A DNA stretch of 64,000 nt from Amycolatopsis keratiniphila subsp. keratiniphila (GCF_001620365.2 NZ_LQMT02000008.1:1-64000), one strand, 5' to 3'; counted from the stretch's first letter, positions 7,754-16,332 are shown. The notes: generated by a model not told the origin, from the sequence alone. Program-made: numbers and translations.

Positions 7754-10465
7754 CTAACCGTCCTTGCCACTCACGAGCCCCAGCGCTTTCTTGAGTTCCG
7801 CCCGCGAACTCACCCCGAGCTTCGGGAAGATCCGGTGCAGATGCGTGCCGACCGTCCGGTGCGACAGGTACAGCCGCTGCCCGATCTCCCGGTTCGTCAG
7901 GCCTTCGGCGGCCAGTTGCACGATGCTCAGCTCGTGCGGGGTCAGCTTCTCCCGCGCGTCCGGGCCGCGGTTGGGGCTCGACTCCCCCGCGCTTCGCAGT
8001 TCGCGGCGCGCCCGTTCGGCCCACGCGGTCATGCCGAGCGCGTCGAACGTCTCCCGCGCGGTGCGCAGATGTGCCCGCGAGTCCACGGCTCGCCGTTGCC
8101 GCCGCAGCCATTCGCCGTAGGCAAGATGCAGCCGCCCGCGTTCGGCCGGCCAGCCGTCGAGCTCCGCCCGCAGCGCGGTCTCGAACAGTTCGTCGCTCGG
8201 TTCGAGCACGGCGCGGGCGTACCGCAAGCCGATGTGCAGAGCGGGCGCCGGGGTCGTCGCGGCGAGCGGCTCCATCTCCGCGACGATCTCGCGCAAGGCC
8301 TCGACCTGCCCCGCCCGGACCGCGACCTCGGTGAGTTCCGCGATGAAATAGACGCGCAGCGCGAGCTGGAATGCGGGATCGGCGGGGTCGAAGAGACGCC
8401 GCAGGTCGGCGAACGCGTCGTCGAAGCGGCCTTCGCTCGACGCGGCGATGCCTCTGGCGAGCTGCACGGTGGCCAGTACCGGCCGGGCACCGGCGGCGAG
8501 CGCGGTCCGTTCGGCCTCGTCGGCCAGCGTCTTGGCCTGTTTGTGCTCACCCCGCAGCGCGGCGATCTCGGCCTGGACCGCGGTGGCGAACCCGTACATG
8601 AACGGCTGCCCGGTCTCCTTGGCGAATTTGGCCGCCTCCGCCGCGACCGGCACCGCGCCGGCGAGGTCACCGAGCCGGACCCTGCTCCACGCCTGGACAG
8701 CCAAGGCACGCGGCAACAACCCGAGCCTGCCTTGCGCCCGCAGCCCCGGAGCCGCGGCCGCGGAGAACCGGGCCGCCAGATCGACCGCGCCGACCTGCAG
8801 CGACGCGCTGCCGAGGAAGCGGTCGACCTCGGGGTCGGCACCGGTGGCGGCGGCGAGCCCGCGCAGCTCGCCGAGCACGGCCTCGGCCCGGTCGAACGGC
8901 GCCACGTAGGCGGCGACGGCGACCAGCCTCGGGTCGGAGTTCTCCACCGGCAGACGATCCGCGACGGCGAGCAGCGTTCCCCGGGTGTCCGCACCGGGTT
9001 CGGCCCAGAAACACCTCATGGCCGCGCCCCACAGGACGCGCATCGCCGAATCCGGGTGCCCGTCCTCCGCGATCGACTCGGCCAGCCGCGCCAGTTCCGC
9101 GATCCGTGAGAGATCCTCGCGGGCGCCGTCCTCGAACCCGCTGAGCAGCCAGCTCGCCGTCGCTCGTTGCCGTGAGGTGAGCTCTCCCGCGCGTGCGTCG
9201 CGGACGAGCCGTTCCGCCGTCTCACGACCGCCGGATTCGACGGCCAGCTCGGCCGCGCGCAGCAACCGGTCCGCCCGGCGCTCCGGATCGAGGCTCAGCG
9301 ACGCCGCCTGCTCCAACGCGGCGACGGCGGCCGTCACACCACCGCGATGCCGCGCGCGATCGGCGGCGTTCTCCAGTTCCCGTGCCACGTTCTCGTCGGC
9401 TCCGGTGGCGGCCGCCGCCCAGTGCCAGGCGGCGCGATCCGGCTGTCCACGGAAGATCTCGGCGAGGCTCGAGTGCGCGCGTCGCCGTTCCTCGGCCGGC
9501 ACCGAAGCGGGAATGGCCGAACGCATCAACGGGTGCCGGAACGAGACCGTCCTGGCTTCGAGGTCGATCAGCCGGGCTTCCGCGGCGGCATTCAGCGCCG
9601 ACGGCTCGACGTCTTCACCCAGCAACGCCGACGCCGCCGCGAGGGTGTCGGCGAGCGAACCGGTCTCGTTGAGCGCGGCGACCAGCAAGGTCGTGCGCGC
9701 CGGTTCCGGCAGGGCGGTGAACCGGGCCCCGAACGTGCGCTCCAGTCGCTCGGTGAGGGGTAGCACTGGATCCGAGGTGCCGGTCAGGGCCGACGGCAGC
9801 TCGGTCAGGGCCAGCGGGTTGCCCGAGGCTTCGGCCAGGATCCGGGAGCGGACCGGCGAGGTGATCCCAGGGGCGACGGAGTCGAGCAGCTCGGCGGCCA
9901 CCTCATCGGGAAGGCGCTCCAGGTCCATTGAGGACAGTCCCGCGTCGCGCAACGGCGACGGCTCCCCGTCCCGCAGGGTCGCGATCAGGACGATCGGTTC
10001 CGTCTCGATCCGCCTGGCCACGAACGCGAGCACGTCGGCGCTCTCGCGGTCCATCCAGTGGACGTCTTCGGCGGCGATCAGCAACGGTTTGGCCGACGCC
10101 TCCTCCGAAAGCAGCGTCAGCGCGGCGAGCCCGACCAGGTACGCGTTCGGCTCCGTCCCTTCGGCCAGCCCGAGCGCCGCCCACAGCGCGGAACGCTGCG
10201 GCGCGGGCAGCAGGTCGGCGCCCGCCCGGACCGGATGGAGCAGCTGATGCAGCGCGGCGTACGCGAAGTTGCGTTCGGCCTCGACGCCGGTCGCCCGCAG
10301 CACCCGCAGGCCGCCGAGCGTCGCCGCGGCCACGGCCTCCGCGACGAGCGCGGACTTCCCGACGCCCGGTTCGCCCTGGAGGAGCACGCCGCCACAGCCC
10401 GCGGCGGGACCGTCGACGAGTTCGGTCAGGTCCTTCAGCTCGGCTTCCCGTCCGAAAAGCGGCAT
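7754..10465 (-). CDS. LAL-type LuxR-family transcriptional regulator (large ATP-binding)
   Basis: A 903-residue regulator. It starts MPLFGREAELKDL and has a Walker A motif LLQGEPGVGKSALVAEAV near residue 40, a LIAAEDVHWMD Walker B-like motif, a long helical TPR-like middle, and a C-terminal LuxR helix-turn-helix (LTPHELSIVQLAAEGLTNRE, then IGQRLYLSHRTVGTHLHRIF). LALs sense small molecules through the ATPase/TPR part and activate transcription; MalT is the best-known relative. ATG 10465 begins the conserved domain; GGGAGG lies 11 nt upstream, a little far. The gene converges on the OsmC gene across the palindrome block. Its targets are unknown, with the divergent secreted cupin gene (10597) the nearest candidate. 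Confidence 0.9.
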   Translation of the reverse strand: MPLFGREAELKDLTELVDGPAAGCGGVLLQGEPGVGKSALVAEAVAAATLGGLRVLRATGVEAERNFAYAALHQLLHPVRAGADLLPAPQRSALWAALGLAEGTEPNAYLVGLAALTLLSEEASAKPLLIAAEDVHWMDRESADVLAFVARRIETEPIVLIATLRDGEPSPLRDAGLSSMDLERLPDEVAAELLDSVAPGITSPVRSRILAEASGNPLALTELPSALTGTSDPVLPLTERLERTFGARFTALPEPARTTLLVAALNETGSLADTLAAASALLGEDVEPSALNAAAEARLIDLEARTVSFRHPLMRSAIPASVPAEERRRAHSSLAEIFRGQPDRAAWHWAAAATGADENVARELENAADRARHRGGVTAAVAALEQAASLSLDPERRADRLLRAAELAVESGGRETAERLVRDARAGELTSRQRATASWLLSGFEDGAREDLSRIAELARLAESIAEDGHPDSAMRVLWGAAMRCFWAEPGADTRGTLLAVADRLPVENSDPRLVAVAAYVAPFDRAEAVLGELRGLAAATGADPEVDRFLGSASLQVGAVDLAARFSAAAAPGLRAQGRLGLLPRALAVQAWSRVRLGDLAGAVPVAAEAAKFAKETGQPFMYGFATAVQAEIAALRGEHKQAKTLADEAERTALAAGARPVLATVQLARGIAASSEGRFDDAFADLRRLFDPADPAFQLALRVYFIAELTEVAVRAGQVEALREIVAEMEPLAATTPAPALHIGLRYARAVLEPSDELFETALRAELDGWPAERGRLHLAYGEWLRRQRRAVDSRAHLRTARETFDALGMTAWAERARRELRSAGESSPNRGPDAREKLTPHELSIVQLAAEGLTNREIGQRLYLSHRTVGTHLHRIFPKLGVSSRAELKKALGLVSGKDG

Positions 10466-10583
10466 GGTGCGGCATTCCTCCCGTCGGCCAGGGGCGGCCG
10501 CACCTTCGACGATACCCAAACGGTCCGGTTAGGACTGGCGGCGGCGTCCACAGGATGTAGACGGCATGTCAACACGATCGGCC

Positions 10584-10589
10584 TAGCTT
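10584..10589 (+). promoter_or_regulatory. -10 element of the cupin gene (leaderless)
   Basis: TAGCTT ends 7 nt before the ATG at 10597. A GTCAAC-like -35 lies about 17 bp upstream (10568-10575 region). No Shine-Dalgarno sequence is visible. Confidence 0.5.
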
Positions 10590-10596
10590 CGGTCGC

Positions 10597-11031
10597 ATGC
10601 ACCAGGCTTCCCGGCTCACCTTCGCTCTCGCGCTCACCGGCCTGGCCGTCGGCTTGGCTCCCGCGACCGCGAACGCCACCCCCGGACGCGGTGTCAGCGC
10701 CGTGACCCTCTTCGACCACGTGGTCGGCGGCACCCAGTACGTGCTGAAGGAGATCACGCTGGCGCCCGGTGGCAGCACCGGCTGGCATTTCCACCCCGGC
10801 GCGGTCAGCGGAGTGGTCGAACGCGGCGTCCTCAGCCACCACGACGCGACCTGCGCGAGCGATGGCGTCTACCACGCCGGGCAGGCGATCACCGAGGAGA
10901 GCGGACCCGGTTACGTCCACATCGGACGCAACCTCGGGACCGAGCCGGTCGTGCTCGAGGTGCTCTACCGGGTGCCCGCAGGTCAGGCGCTGGCCGTCGA
11001 CGTGCCCGATCCCGGCTGTTCGTTCGACTGA
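10597..11031 (+). CDS. Secreted cupin-domain protein
   Basis: A 144-residue protein with a signal peptide (TFALALTGLAVGLAPATANA) followed by one cupin barrel. The cupin motif 1 pattern is GGSTGWHFHPGAVSGVVERG and motif 2 falls in YHAGQAITEESGPGYVHIGR. The two His in WHFHPG and the later VHIGR His are likely metal ligands. It is exported, probably to the cell wall or medium. No enzyme activity can be assigned; cupins range from storage proteins to dioxygenases and isomerases. The tannase-type esterase gene starts 17 nt after its stop, so the two are probably cotranscribed, perhaps for breakdown of plant phenolics. Confidence 0.8.
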   Translation: MHQASRLTFALALTGLAVGLAPATANATPGRGVSAVTLFDHVVGGTQYVLKEITLAPGGSTGWHFHPGAVSGVVERGVLSHHDATCASDGVYHAGQAITEESGPGYVHIGRNLGTEPVVLEVLYRVPAGQALAVDVPDPGCSFD

Positions 11032-11048
11032 AATCCTGAAGGAAAGTG

Positions 11049-12620
11049 ATGAGACGCAAGAAGCTGTTCCTCGCGGCGGCACCGCTGGCCGCCCTGCTGC
11101 CGCTGGTGCTGACCTCGGTCACCCAGACGGCGCCCGCCCAAGCGGCGGCGACGTCGTGCGCGGCGGTCCCCGTTTCGGCGCCGGACGGGGCGCGGATCGA
11201 GTCCGTCCAGGCGGAGCACAAGCCCGGCGGCACCGTCACGTTCCCGCCCACCCCGTTCACGCCTCCCGCCACGATCACCGACGTGCCCGCGTACTGCGAG
11301 ATCACCGTCATCCTGACCCACGGCACGGCGGGTGATCACGTCAAGGTCGCCGTCACCCTGCCCCGGACCGGGTGGACCGGCAGGCTTCAGGCGATCGGCG
11401 GCAGCGCGTACACCGCCGGTGACTTCGGCGCCCCGCTCGTCCAGGCGGTCAAGGACGGTTTCAGTGGCGTGACCACCGACGCGGGCGTCCCCCTGACCTT
11501 CCTCGACACCTCCTGGGCGCTCACTCCCCGGGGCGAGATCAACCAGCCTCTCGTGACGAACTTCGCGACCCGGTCCGTACACGAGGCCGCGCTCGTCGGG
11601 AAGGACGTGACGCAGAAGTTCTACCAGCGGGAAGTCGCCTACTCGTACTGGAACGGCTGCTCGACCGGCGGTCGTCAGGGCTACTCCGAAGCGCAGCGGT
11701 ATCCGGGCGACTTCGACGGTGTCCTGGCGAACGCGCCCGCCGTGCACTGGGCGGAGTTCGCAGTCGCGACGCTCTGGCCGCGGGTCGTGATGAACCAGGA
11801 GAAGACCTTCCCGGCGACCTGCGTCTTCACCGCCTTCCAGCAGGCCGCGATCAAGGCCTGCGACGGCCGGGACGGCGTCACGAACGGCATCGTCGACCGG
11901 CCCGACGAGTGCGGTTACGATCCCCGGTCGCTCATCGGCACGAAGGTGCTCTGCGGCGACAAGGAGGTCACCGTCACCGCGGCGGACGCCGAGGTCGTGC
12001 GCAAGATCTGGGCCGGGCCGACCGACGAGCACGGACGACGGCTCTGGGCGGGCCTGCCCAAGGGAGCGGATTTCGGCCCGGTGACGACGGCTCCCGGCTT
12101 CCCGGTCGCGGTGGGCTGGGTGCGGACGTTCTTGAAGAAGCAGCCCGGATTCGACACCGAGAAGCTCACCTACCGCCAGTTCGCCGACCTGTTCCGCCAG
12201 TCGGTGCGGGAATACGACGACGTCATCGGGACCTCGGACCCGGATCTGTCGGACTTCCGGCGGGCTGGCGGCAAGCTGATCACCTTCGTCGGCACCGACG
12301 ACCAGCTGATCCCGCCGGGCGGAACGCTGCGGTACCGCCACGAGGTGGAGCGCGAACTGGGCGGCTCGAAACGGGTGAACGACTTCTACCGGCTGTTCCT
12401 CGCCCCCGGTGTCGCGCATTGCGGCGGCGGCGCGGGCGCCACGCCGACGAACGCGCTGGGCGCGCTCGTCGACTGGGTCGAACACGGTAAGGCACCGGCG
12501 ACCCTGCCCGCGGCGAACGGCGGCAAGACCCGCGATCTCTGCCCGTATCCGCAGGTTTCGCGGTACCGCGGCCACGGTGATCCCGCGGTGGCGTCGAGCT
12601 ACCGCTGCACCCTCCGCTGA
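11049..12620 (+). CDS. Secreted tannase/feruloyl esterase family hydrolase
   Basis: A 523-residue exported alpha/beta hydrolase of the tannase family (Pfam tannase; fungal FaeB relatives). A signal peptide (LFLAAAPLAALLPLVLTSVT) precedes the mature enzyme. The family's CS-D-HC signature is complete: NGCSTGGRQGY (Cys204-Ser205, nucleophile), the GTDDQLIPP Asp (417 or 418), and VAHCGGG (His457-Cys458); the two Cys are known to form a disulfide beside the active site. Such enzymes cleave galloyl, feruloyl or other phenolic esters of plant cell walls. ATG 11049 is preferred because AAGGA lies just upstream. A strong terminator follows at 12635-12674. Confidence 0.88.
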   Translation: MRRKKLFLAAAPLAALLPLVLTSVTQTAPAQAAATSCAAVPVSAPDGARIESVQAEHKPGGTVTFPPTPFTPPATITDVPAYCEITVILTHGTAGDHVKVAVTLPRTGWTGRLQAIGGSAYTAGDFGAPLVQAVKDGFSGVTTDAGVPLTFLDTSWALTPRGEINQPLVTNFATRSVHEAALVGKDVTQKFYQREVAYSYWNGCSTGGRQGYSEAQRYPGDFDGVLANAPAVHWAEFAVATLWPRVVMNQEKTFPATCVFTAFQQAAIKACDGRDGVTNGIVDRPDECGYDPRSLIGTKVLCGDKEVTVTAADAEVVRKIWAGPTDEHGRRLWAGLPKGADFGPVTTAPGFPVAVGWVRTFLKKQPGFDTEKLTYRQFADLFRQSVREYDDVIGTSDPDLSDFRRAGGKLITFVGTDDQLIPPGGTLRYRHEVERELGGSKRVNDFYRLFLAPGVAHCGGGAGATPTNALGALVDWVEHGKAPATLPAANGGKTRDLCPYPQVSRYRGHGDPAVASSYRCTLR

Positions 12621-12634
12621 GGTCCTCCAGACCC

Positions 12635-12674
12635 GTGCCCGTCGTGCCGGCGCCCCCTCCGGCACGACGGGCAC
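12635..12674 (+). terminator. Hairpin terminator after the tannase gene
   Basis: Arms 12635-12650 (GTGCCCGTCGTGCCGG) and 12659-12674 pair perfectly over 16 bp with an 8-nt loop, starting 15 nt after the stop codon. No U-tract follows, which is usual for high-GC actinobacteria. Confidence 0.85.
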
Positions 12675-12961
12675 TTCCTCACTCTGTGAGAACTCTTTGC
12701 CTTACCCCTCAAAAGTACGGTATTGACGACAGTGGACACCGCGACGGCGCACCTCGCACGGCTGTGCACCACTTCGTCCGAAGAAAGCGAAACCGTTGTA
12801 CCGCAACGGAATCACCGGCCGGATCAGCACTGAACACCGCCATATCGCCCCGCGTCACGGCCGGGCGATATGACCCAAATGGTATGTACCAGTCGAGTGA
12901 TACGCCTCGTACGGTCGGGGACGAATCCCCCTCCCCCGCCCGTTTCGAGGAAAGCGTTGAA
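12675..12961 (+). other. Upstream region of the S1 protease gene
   Basis: A 287-bp gene-free stretch (341 bp from the tannase stop). It holds a perfect 10-bp inverted repeat, CATATCGCCC (12841-12850) and GGGCGATATG (12863-12872), which could be an operator or a leader hairpin. TTGCCT followed by TACGGT near 12697-12720 may be promoter elements, but spacing is poor. GAGGAAAG at 12947-12954 is the ribosome-binding site for the protease. No small gene was found. Confidence 0.5.
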
Positions 12962-14308
12962 ATGAACAGAAAGATCTTAGCCGCGACTGCCGCGGCCATA
13001 ACCGGGGCAGGCTTGGTCACCGCCATCGCCCTGACCCCCAGCGCGAGCGCCGGTCAACAAGCCACCGCCGGCGACCAGGTCCAGTCCGAAATGCTGGCCG
13101 CGATGGCCCGCGATCTGAAGATCAGCCCCGACCAGGCCAAGCTCCGGCTCGCGAGCGAACAGCGCGCCGCGGTCGCCGACAACACGCTGAAGAAGCAGCT
13201 CGGCATGTCGTACGCCGGATCGTGGCTGGACGGCAGCGGGACCACGCTGACCGTGGCGGTCACCGACGCCGCCGTGGGCGATCTGGTGCGCGCCGCGGGC
13301 GCGACCCCGAAGACGGTGGCCCGTAGCGCCGCCGACCTCGACGCGGCGAAGCTCCGGCTGGACGCCAAGGCCACCAAGGCACCGAAGACCGTTCCCGGCT
13401 GGTACACCGACGTCACCACCAACTCGATCGTCGTACTCGCCAACGCCGGTGGCGAAGCCGCCGCGAAGTCGTGGGCGACCTCCTCGGGCGTGCCGTCCGA
13501 CGTGGTCCGCGTCGAGACCAGCACCGAACAGCCTCGTCCGCTGATCGACATCATCGGCGGCAACGCCTACACCTTCGGCTCGGGCCGCTGCTCCATCGGT
13601 TTCGCGGTCGACGGCGGCTTCGTGACCGCCGGTCACTGCGGCACCACCGGAACCCGCACGTCGAACCCGAGCGGGACCGTGGCCGGTTCCAGCTTCCCCG
13701 GCAACGACTACGCGTGGGTCCGCGCCGACGCGGGCAACACCCCGCGCCCGCTGGTGAACCGCTACCCCGGCACCGTGCCGGTCGCCGGTTCGACCGAGGC
13801 GCCGGTCAACTCGTCGGTGTGCCGCTCCGGCTCCACCACCGGGTGGCGCTGCGGCACCATCCTGCAGAAGAACACCTCGGTCACCTACCCCGAGGGCACC
13901 ATCACCGGCCTGACCCGGACCAACGCCTGCGCCGAGCCCGGCGACTCCGGCGGTTCGTGGCTCACCGGCGACCAGGCGCAGGGCGTCACCTCCGGCGGCT
14001 CCGGCAACTGCACCTCCGGCGGCACCATCTACTTCCAGCCGATCTCGGAGATCCTGAGCGTCTACAACCTGCGCCTGACGGTCAGCGGGAACCCGCCGTC
14101 CAGCACCACCACCACGCCCACGACTCCGACCACGCCGACCAGCCCGACGACGTCGAACCCGCCGGGCGGCACCTGGGCGCCGTACACGTACTACGGCTCC
14201 GGCGCGACCGCCACCTACGGCGGCAGCAACTACCGGGTCATCCAGCCGCACACCTCCTTGCCCGGCTGGGAACCGCCGAACGTGCCCGCGCTTTGGGAAC
14301 TCGCCTGA
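12962..14308 (+). CDS. Secreted S1-family (streptogrisin-like) protease with chitin-binding domain
   Basis: A 448-residue pre-pro-protease. Order: signal peptide (ILAATAAAITGAGLVTAIAL), a propeptide of about 160 residues of the alpha-lytic/streptogrisin type, a chymotrypsin-fold catalytic domain, a Thr/Pro linker (TTTPTTPTTPTSPTT), and a C-terminal CBM5/12-like domain (WAPYTYYGSGATATYGGSNY). The triad is visible as GHCGT (His225), NDYAW (Asp249) and GDSGGSW (Ser329). The layout matches streptogrisin C, where the propeptide assists folding and the CBM binds chitin. ATG 12962 has GAGGAAAG upstream. The sigma-factor frame overlaps its last codons. Confidence 0.93.
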   Translation: MNRKILAATAAAITGAGLVTAIALTPSASAGQQATAGDQVQSEMLAAMARDLKISPDQAKLRLASEQRAAVADNTLKKQLGMSYAGSWLDGSGTTLTVAVTDAAVGDLVRAAGATPKTVARSAADLDAAKLRLDAKATKAPKTVPGWYTDVTTNSIVVLANAGGEAAAKSWATSSGVPSDVVRVETSTEQPRPLIDIIGGNAYTFGSGRCSIGFAVDGGFVTAGHCGTTGTRTSNPSGTVAGSSFPGNDYAWVRADAGNTPRPLVNRYPGTVPVAGSTEAPVNSSVCRSGSTTGWRCGTILQKNTSVTYPEGTITGLTRTNACAEPGDSGGSWLTGDQAQGVTSGGSGNCTSGGTIYFQPISEILSVYNLRLTVSGNPPSSTTTTPTTPTTPTSPTTSNPPGGTWAPYTYYGSGATATYGGSNYRVIQPHTSLPGWEPPNVPALWELA

Positions 14309-14934
14309 CCTGGACCGCCCCCGGCGACCCGACCTCGCCGGGGGCGGTTCCTCCTCTTGACGACGGCGCGCGGGCGGCGGATCTCGAATCCCTCGTCCCC
14401 CGCGCCCGCCGCGGTGACCCCGCGGCGACGAACGAGCTGATGAGCATCGTCCAGCCGGTGGTCGCGGACTACTGCCGCAGCAGGATGGACGGAACGGACG
14501 CGCGGGTGATCGCCGCGGAGGACGTCGCGCAGGAGACCTGCCTCGCCGTGCTCACCGCGCTGCCCACCGCGAGGACCACCGGCGGCTCCTTTCTCGCCGC
14601 CGTCCTCGGGATCGCCGCCCGGAAGGTCGCCGCTGCCTTCCGGAGGCGAGCCCGGGACAGGTCGGAACCCACACCCGATCCGCCCGAACGCGCGACGCCC
14701 GAGACCGACGAACCCGAGCGGCTGGCCCTCGCCGCCGACGGCCACGACCGGTTGACGCGGCTGATGAGCACCCTTCCCGGTATCCAGCAGGAGATCCTCC
14801 GGTTGCGGATCACGGTGGGGATGACGGCGCCCGAAACGGGAGCGGTCCTGCGGGTGAGCCCTGGTCTGGTCCGGGTCGCCCAGCATCGCGCCCTGCAGAA
14901 ACTCCGCACGATCATCAGCGAGGACGACCTGTGA
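14293..14934 (+). CDS. ECF sigma factor, ShbA-like
   Basis: An RNA polymerase sigma factor of up to 213 residues. Region 2 is seen in LVPRARRGDPAATNEL and AAEDVAQETCLAVLTALPTA; region 4 in LPGIQQEILRLRITVGM and SPGLVRVAQHRALQKLR. The pattern resembles ShbA, the ECF factor that drives hrdB transcription in Streptomyces, but orthology is not shown. No ATG or GTG start exists before region 2. The only conventional start is TTG 14293 inside the protease gene (CTG 14305 is next), with no good Shine-Dalgarno, and a hairpin (14315-14347) then falls in the first codons. Start position is therefore uncertain. The LysR gene downstream overlaps by GTGA. Confidence 0.72.
   Translation: MGTRLTWTAPGDPTSPGAVPPLDDGARAADLESLVPRARRGDPAATNELMSIVQPVVADYCRSRMDGTDARVIAAEDVAQETCLAVLTALPTARTTGGSFLAAVLGIAARKVAAAFRRRARDRSEPTPDPPERATPETDEPERLALAADGHDRLTRLMSTLPGIQQEILRLRITVGMTAPETGAVLRVSPGLVRVAQHRALQKLRTIISEDDL
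14315..14347 (+). terminator. Hairpin after the protease gene, inside the sigma-factor 5' end
   Basis: CCGCCCCCGGCGA (14315-14327) and its exact complement (14335-14347) form a 13-bp stem with a 7-nt loop, 7 nt after the protease stop codon. It should terminate or attenuate protease transcription before the sigma-factor gene. Confidence 0.75.
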
Positions 14935-15932
14935 TCAGCCCCCTCATCGGTCCCGGGGACGGCCACACCTGGCCGATGGACATCGACGTCCGGCATCTGC
15001 GGCTCCTCGACGCGATCGCGTCGGCGGGCAGCATCGCGAAGGCCGCCACCGCGCTCGGGCTCTCCCAGCCCGCGCTGAGCGCGCAGCTCCACCGGGTCGA
15101 ACGGGCACTGGAACGGACGGTGTTCGAACGCGACCGGCACGGCGTGCGGCCCACCGCGCTGGGCGAAGTGCTGCTGAACCACGCGCGGCGCGTCCTCGCC
15201 GCGGCGGACGACCTCGAACTGGCCATCCGCCGGTTCCACACCGCCCCCGACGAGGGGCTGCTCCGGATCGGCGCGCTCCCGACGGTCTTCGCCGAGACGT
15301 TGAGCGGCGTGGTCGCCGCGGCCGCCCCCGGCCGTCCGGTCGAACTGCTCACGGTGACCAGCCGGACCGCGCTGTTCTCGGCGCTTCTCGACGACACGGT
15401 GGAATTGGCGCTGTACGTGGACCACCCCGGGCAGGAAATCGTTCCGCCCGAGGGAATCAACCTGCTTCCCGTCGGAACGGAGCCGGTGTTCGTGACCGTG
15501 TCCCCGGAGCATCCCGTGGCCGGACGCGGTGAGGTTTCGCTGGCGGACCTCGACGGCTCGGCCTGGCTCACCGCGGCCGGTGGGGACGACGAGTTCCTCG
15601 ATCACCTGACTGATCAGTGCGCACGGGCCGGGCTCGGCGCGATCACCGTGCGGAAGCTGGAACCGGCGGTGCTGCGGCAGACCGTCCGGCGTGATCCCCG
15701 TGCGGTGGCGCCGGCCCAGTCCCTCGATTCCGGTTCCACGATGCCCGGCCCGGTGGTCGCGCTCCGGGGTGTACCGCTGAGGACGCGTCATCTCCTGCTG
15801 TGGCGCGACGGCTCACCGGTCGACGTCCCGGCCGTCCGAAGTGGACTGGTGCACGCGATCACCGAGCTGGCCGCGATCCGCCACCGGCTTCCCGAGTGGG
15901 CGGCGGCGAATCCCGGCTGGCTCGGGACCTAG
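14931..15932 (+). CDS. LysR-family transcriptional regulator
   Basis: A 333-residue LysR regulator. The N-terminal winged helix is VRHLRLLDAIASAGSIAKAA followed by LGLSQPALSAQLHRVERAL; the rest is the periplasmic-binding-like effector domain. GTG 14931 overlaps the sigma-factor stop (GTGA) and has GAGGA about 7 nt upstream, which favours it over ATG 14976 even though the conserved domain begins at the latter. Cotranscription with the sigma-factor gene is likely. Its 3' end overlaps the convergent small secreted-protein gene by 4 nt. Targets and effector are unknown. Confidence 0.88.
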   Translation: MISPLIGPGDGHTWPMDIDVRHLRLLDAIASAGSIAKAATALGLSQPALSAQLHRVERALERTVFERDRHGVRPTALGEVLLNHARRVLAAADDLELAIRRFHTAPDEGLLRIGALPTVFAETLSGVVAAAAPGRPVELLTVTSRTALFSALLDDTVELALYVDHPGQEIVPPEGINLLPVGTEPVFVTVSPEHPVAGRGEVSLADLDGSAWLTAAGGDDEFLDHLTDQCARAGLGAITVRKLEPAVLRQTVRRDPRAVAPAQSLDSGSTMPGPVVALRGVPLRTRHLLLWRDGSPVDVPAVRSGLVHAITELAAIRHRLPEWAAANPGWLGT

Positions 15933-16174
15933 CGCTGGATGCAGTCGAGGCCGAGCCCGAACGCCGTGAGCACGTACTGGCAGATGTGCGTCGCGTGCAC
16001 TTCGTCGGTTTCCAGGCAGCCCACCGGAATGCCCAGCAGGTCCACCGCGCACGACGCGTAGAACTGATTCGGGCTGCCGGGCACCGGGTCCGCGGCGGCG
16101 GGCGAGGCGGTGACGGCGCCCGCGGAGACCAAGAACGTGACCGCGGCCGCCAAGGCGGCGATTCGAGACTTCAT
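15929..16174 (-). CDS. Small secreted four-cysteine protein, function unknown
   Basis: An 81-residue protein with a clear signal peptide (AALAAAVTFLVSAGAVTASP, cleavage near AAA-DPV). About 53 mature residues carry four Cys (ASCAV, VGCLE, HICQY, LDCIQ), so two disulfides are possible. It was not recognised as a known family. AAGGAG precedes the ATG at 16174 at normal spacing; a longer in-frame start at 16264 is not supported. It ends tail to tail with the LysR gene with a 4-nt overlap. Confidence 0.75.
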   Translation of the reverse strand: MKSRIAALAAAVTFLVSAGAVTASPAAADPVPGSPNQFYASCAVDLLGIPVGCLETDEVHATHICQYVLTAFGLGLDCIQR

Positions 16175-16264
16175 CGTTCTCTCCTTTTCTTCCCCTGGCG
16201 GGTCGATGTCCCGCGTATTCCCCGGATCCGGCCGGTTCACCTGCCGATCACCGGAAAGTGTCAC

Positions 16265-16326
16265 GGGTGACGTACACCGATGACGTCGCCCGACGGGCGC
16301 CGCGGTCCCCAGGCCGGTCCTAGCTT
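16265..16326 (+). promoter_or_regulatory. Shared promoter module, copy 2 (DUF6130 lipoprotein gene)
   Basis: Block 16265-16302 matches 6954-6991 at 33 of 38 positions, with the same 17-bp gap to the -10 CCTAGCTT (16319-16326) and the same 14-bp step to the ATG at 16333. This conservation of sequence and helical phase argues for one regulator acting at both promoters. The transcript is probably leaderless. Confidence 0.7.
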
Positions 16327-16332
16327 GAGTTC

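Noticed and set aside
5332-10465. A secondary-metabolite cluster signalled by SARP and LAL regulators
   Set aside because: No polyketide, peptide-synthetase, terpene or RiPP biosynthetic genes occur in the window.
12635-12961. N-terminal extension of the S1 protease upstream of its signal peptide
   Set aside because: It would start within the tannase terminator and bury the signal peptide. ATG 12962 has a good ribosome-binding site.
12675-12961. A c-di-AMP or other known riboswitch upstream of the protease
   Set aside because: Only one 10-bp inverted repeat is visible; I could not see the conserved core of a known riboswitch.
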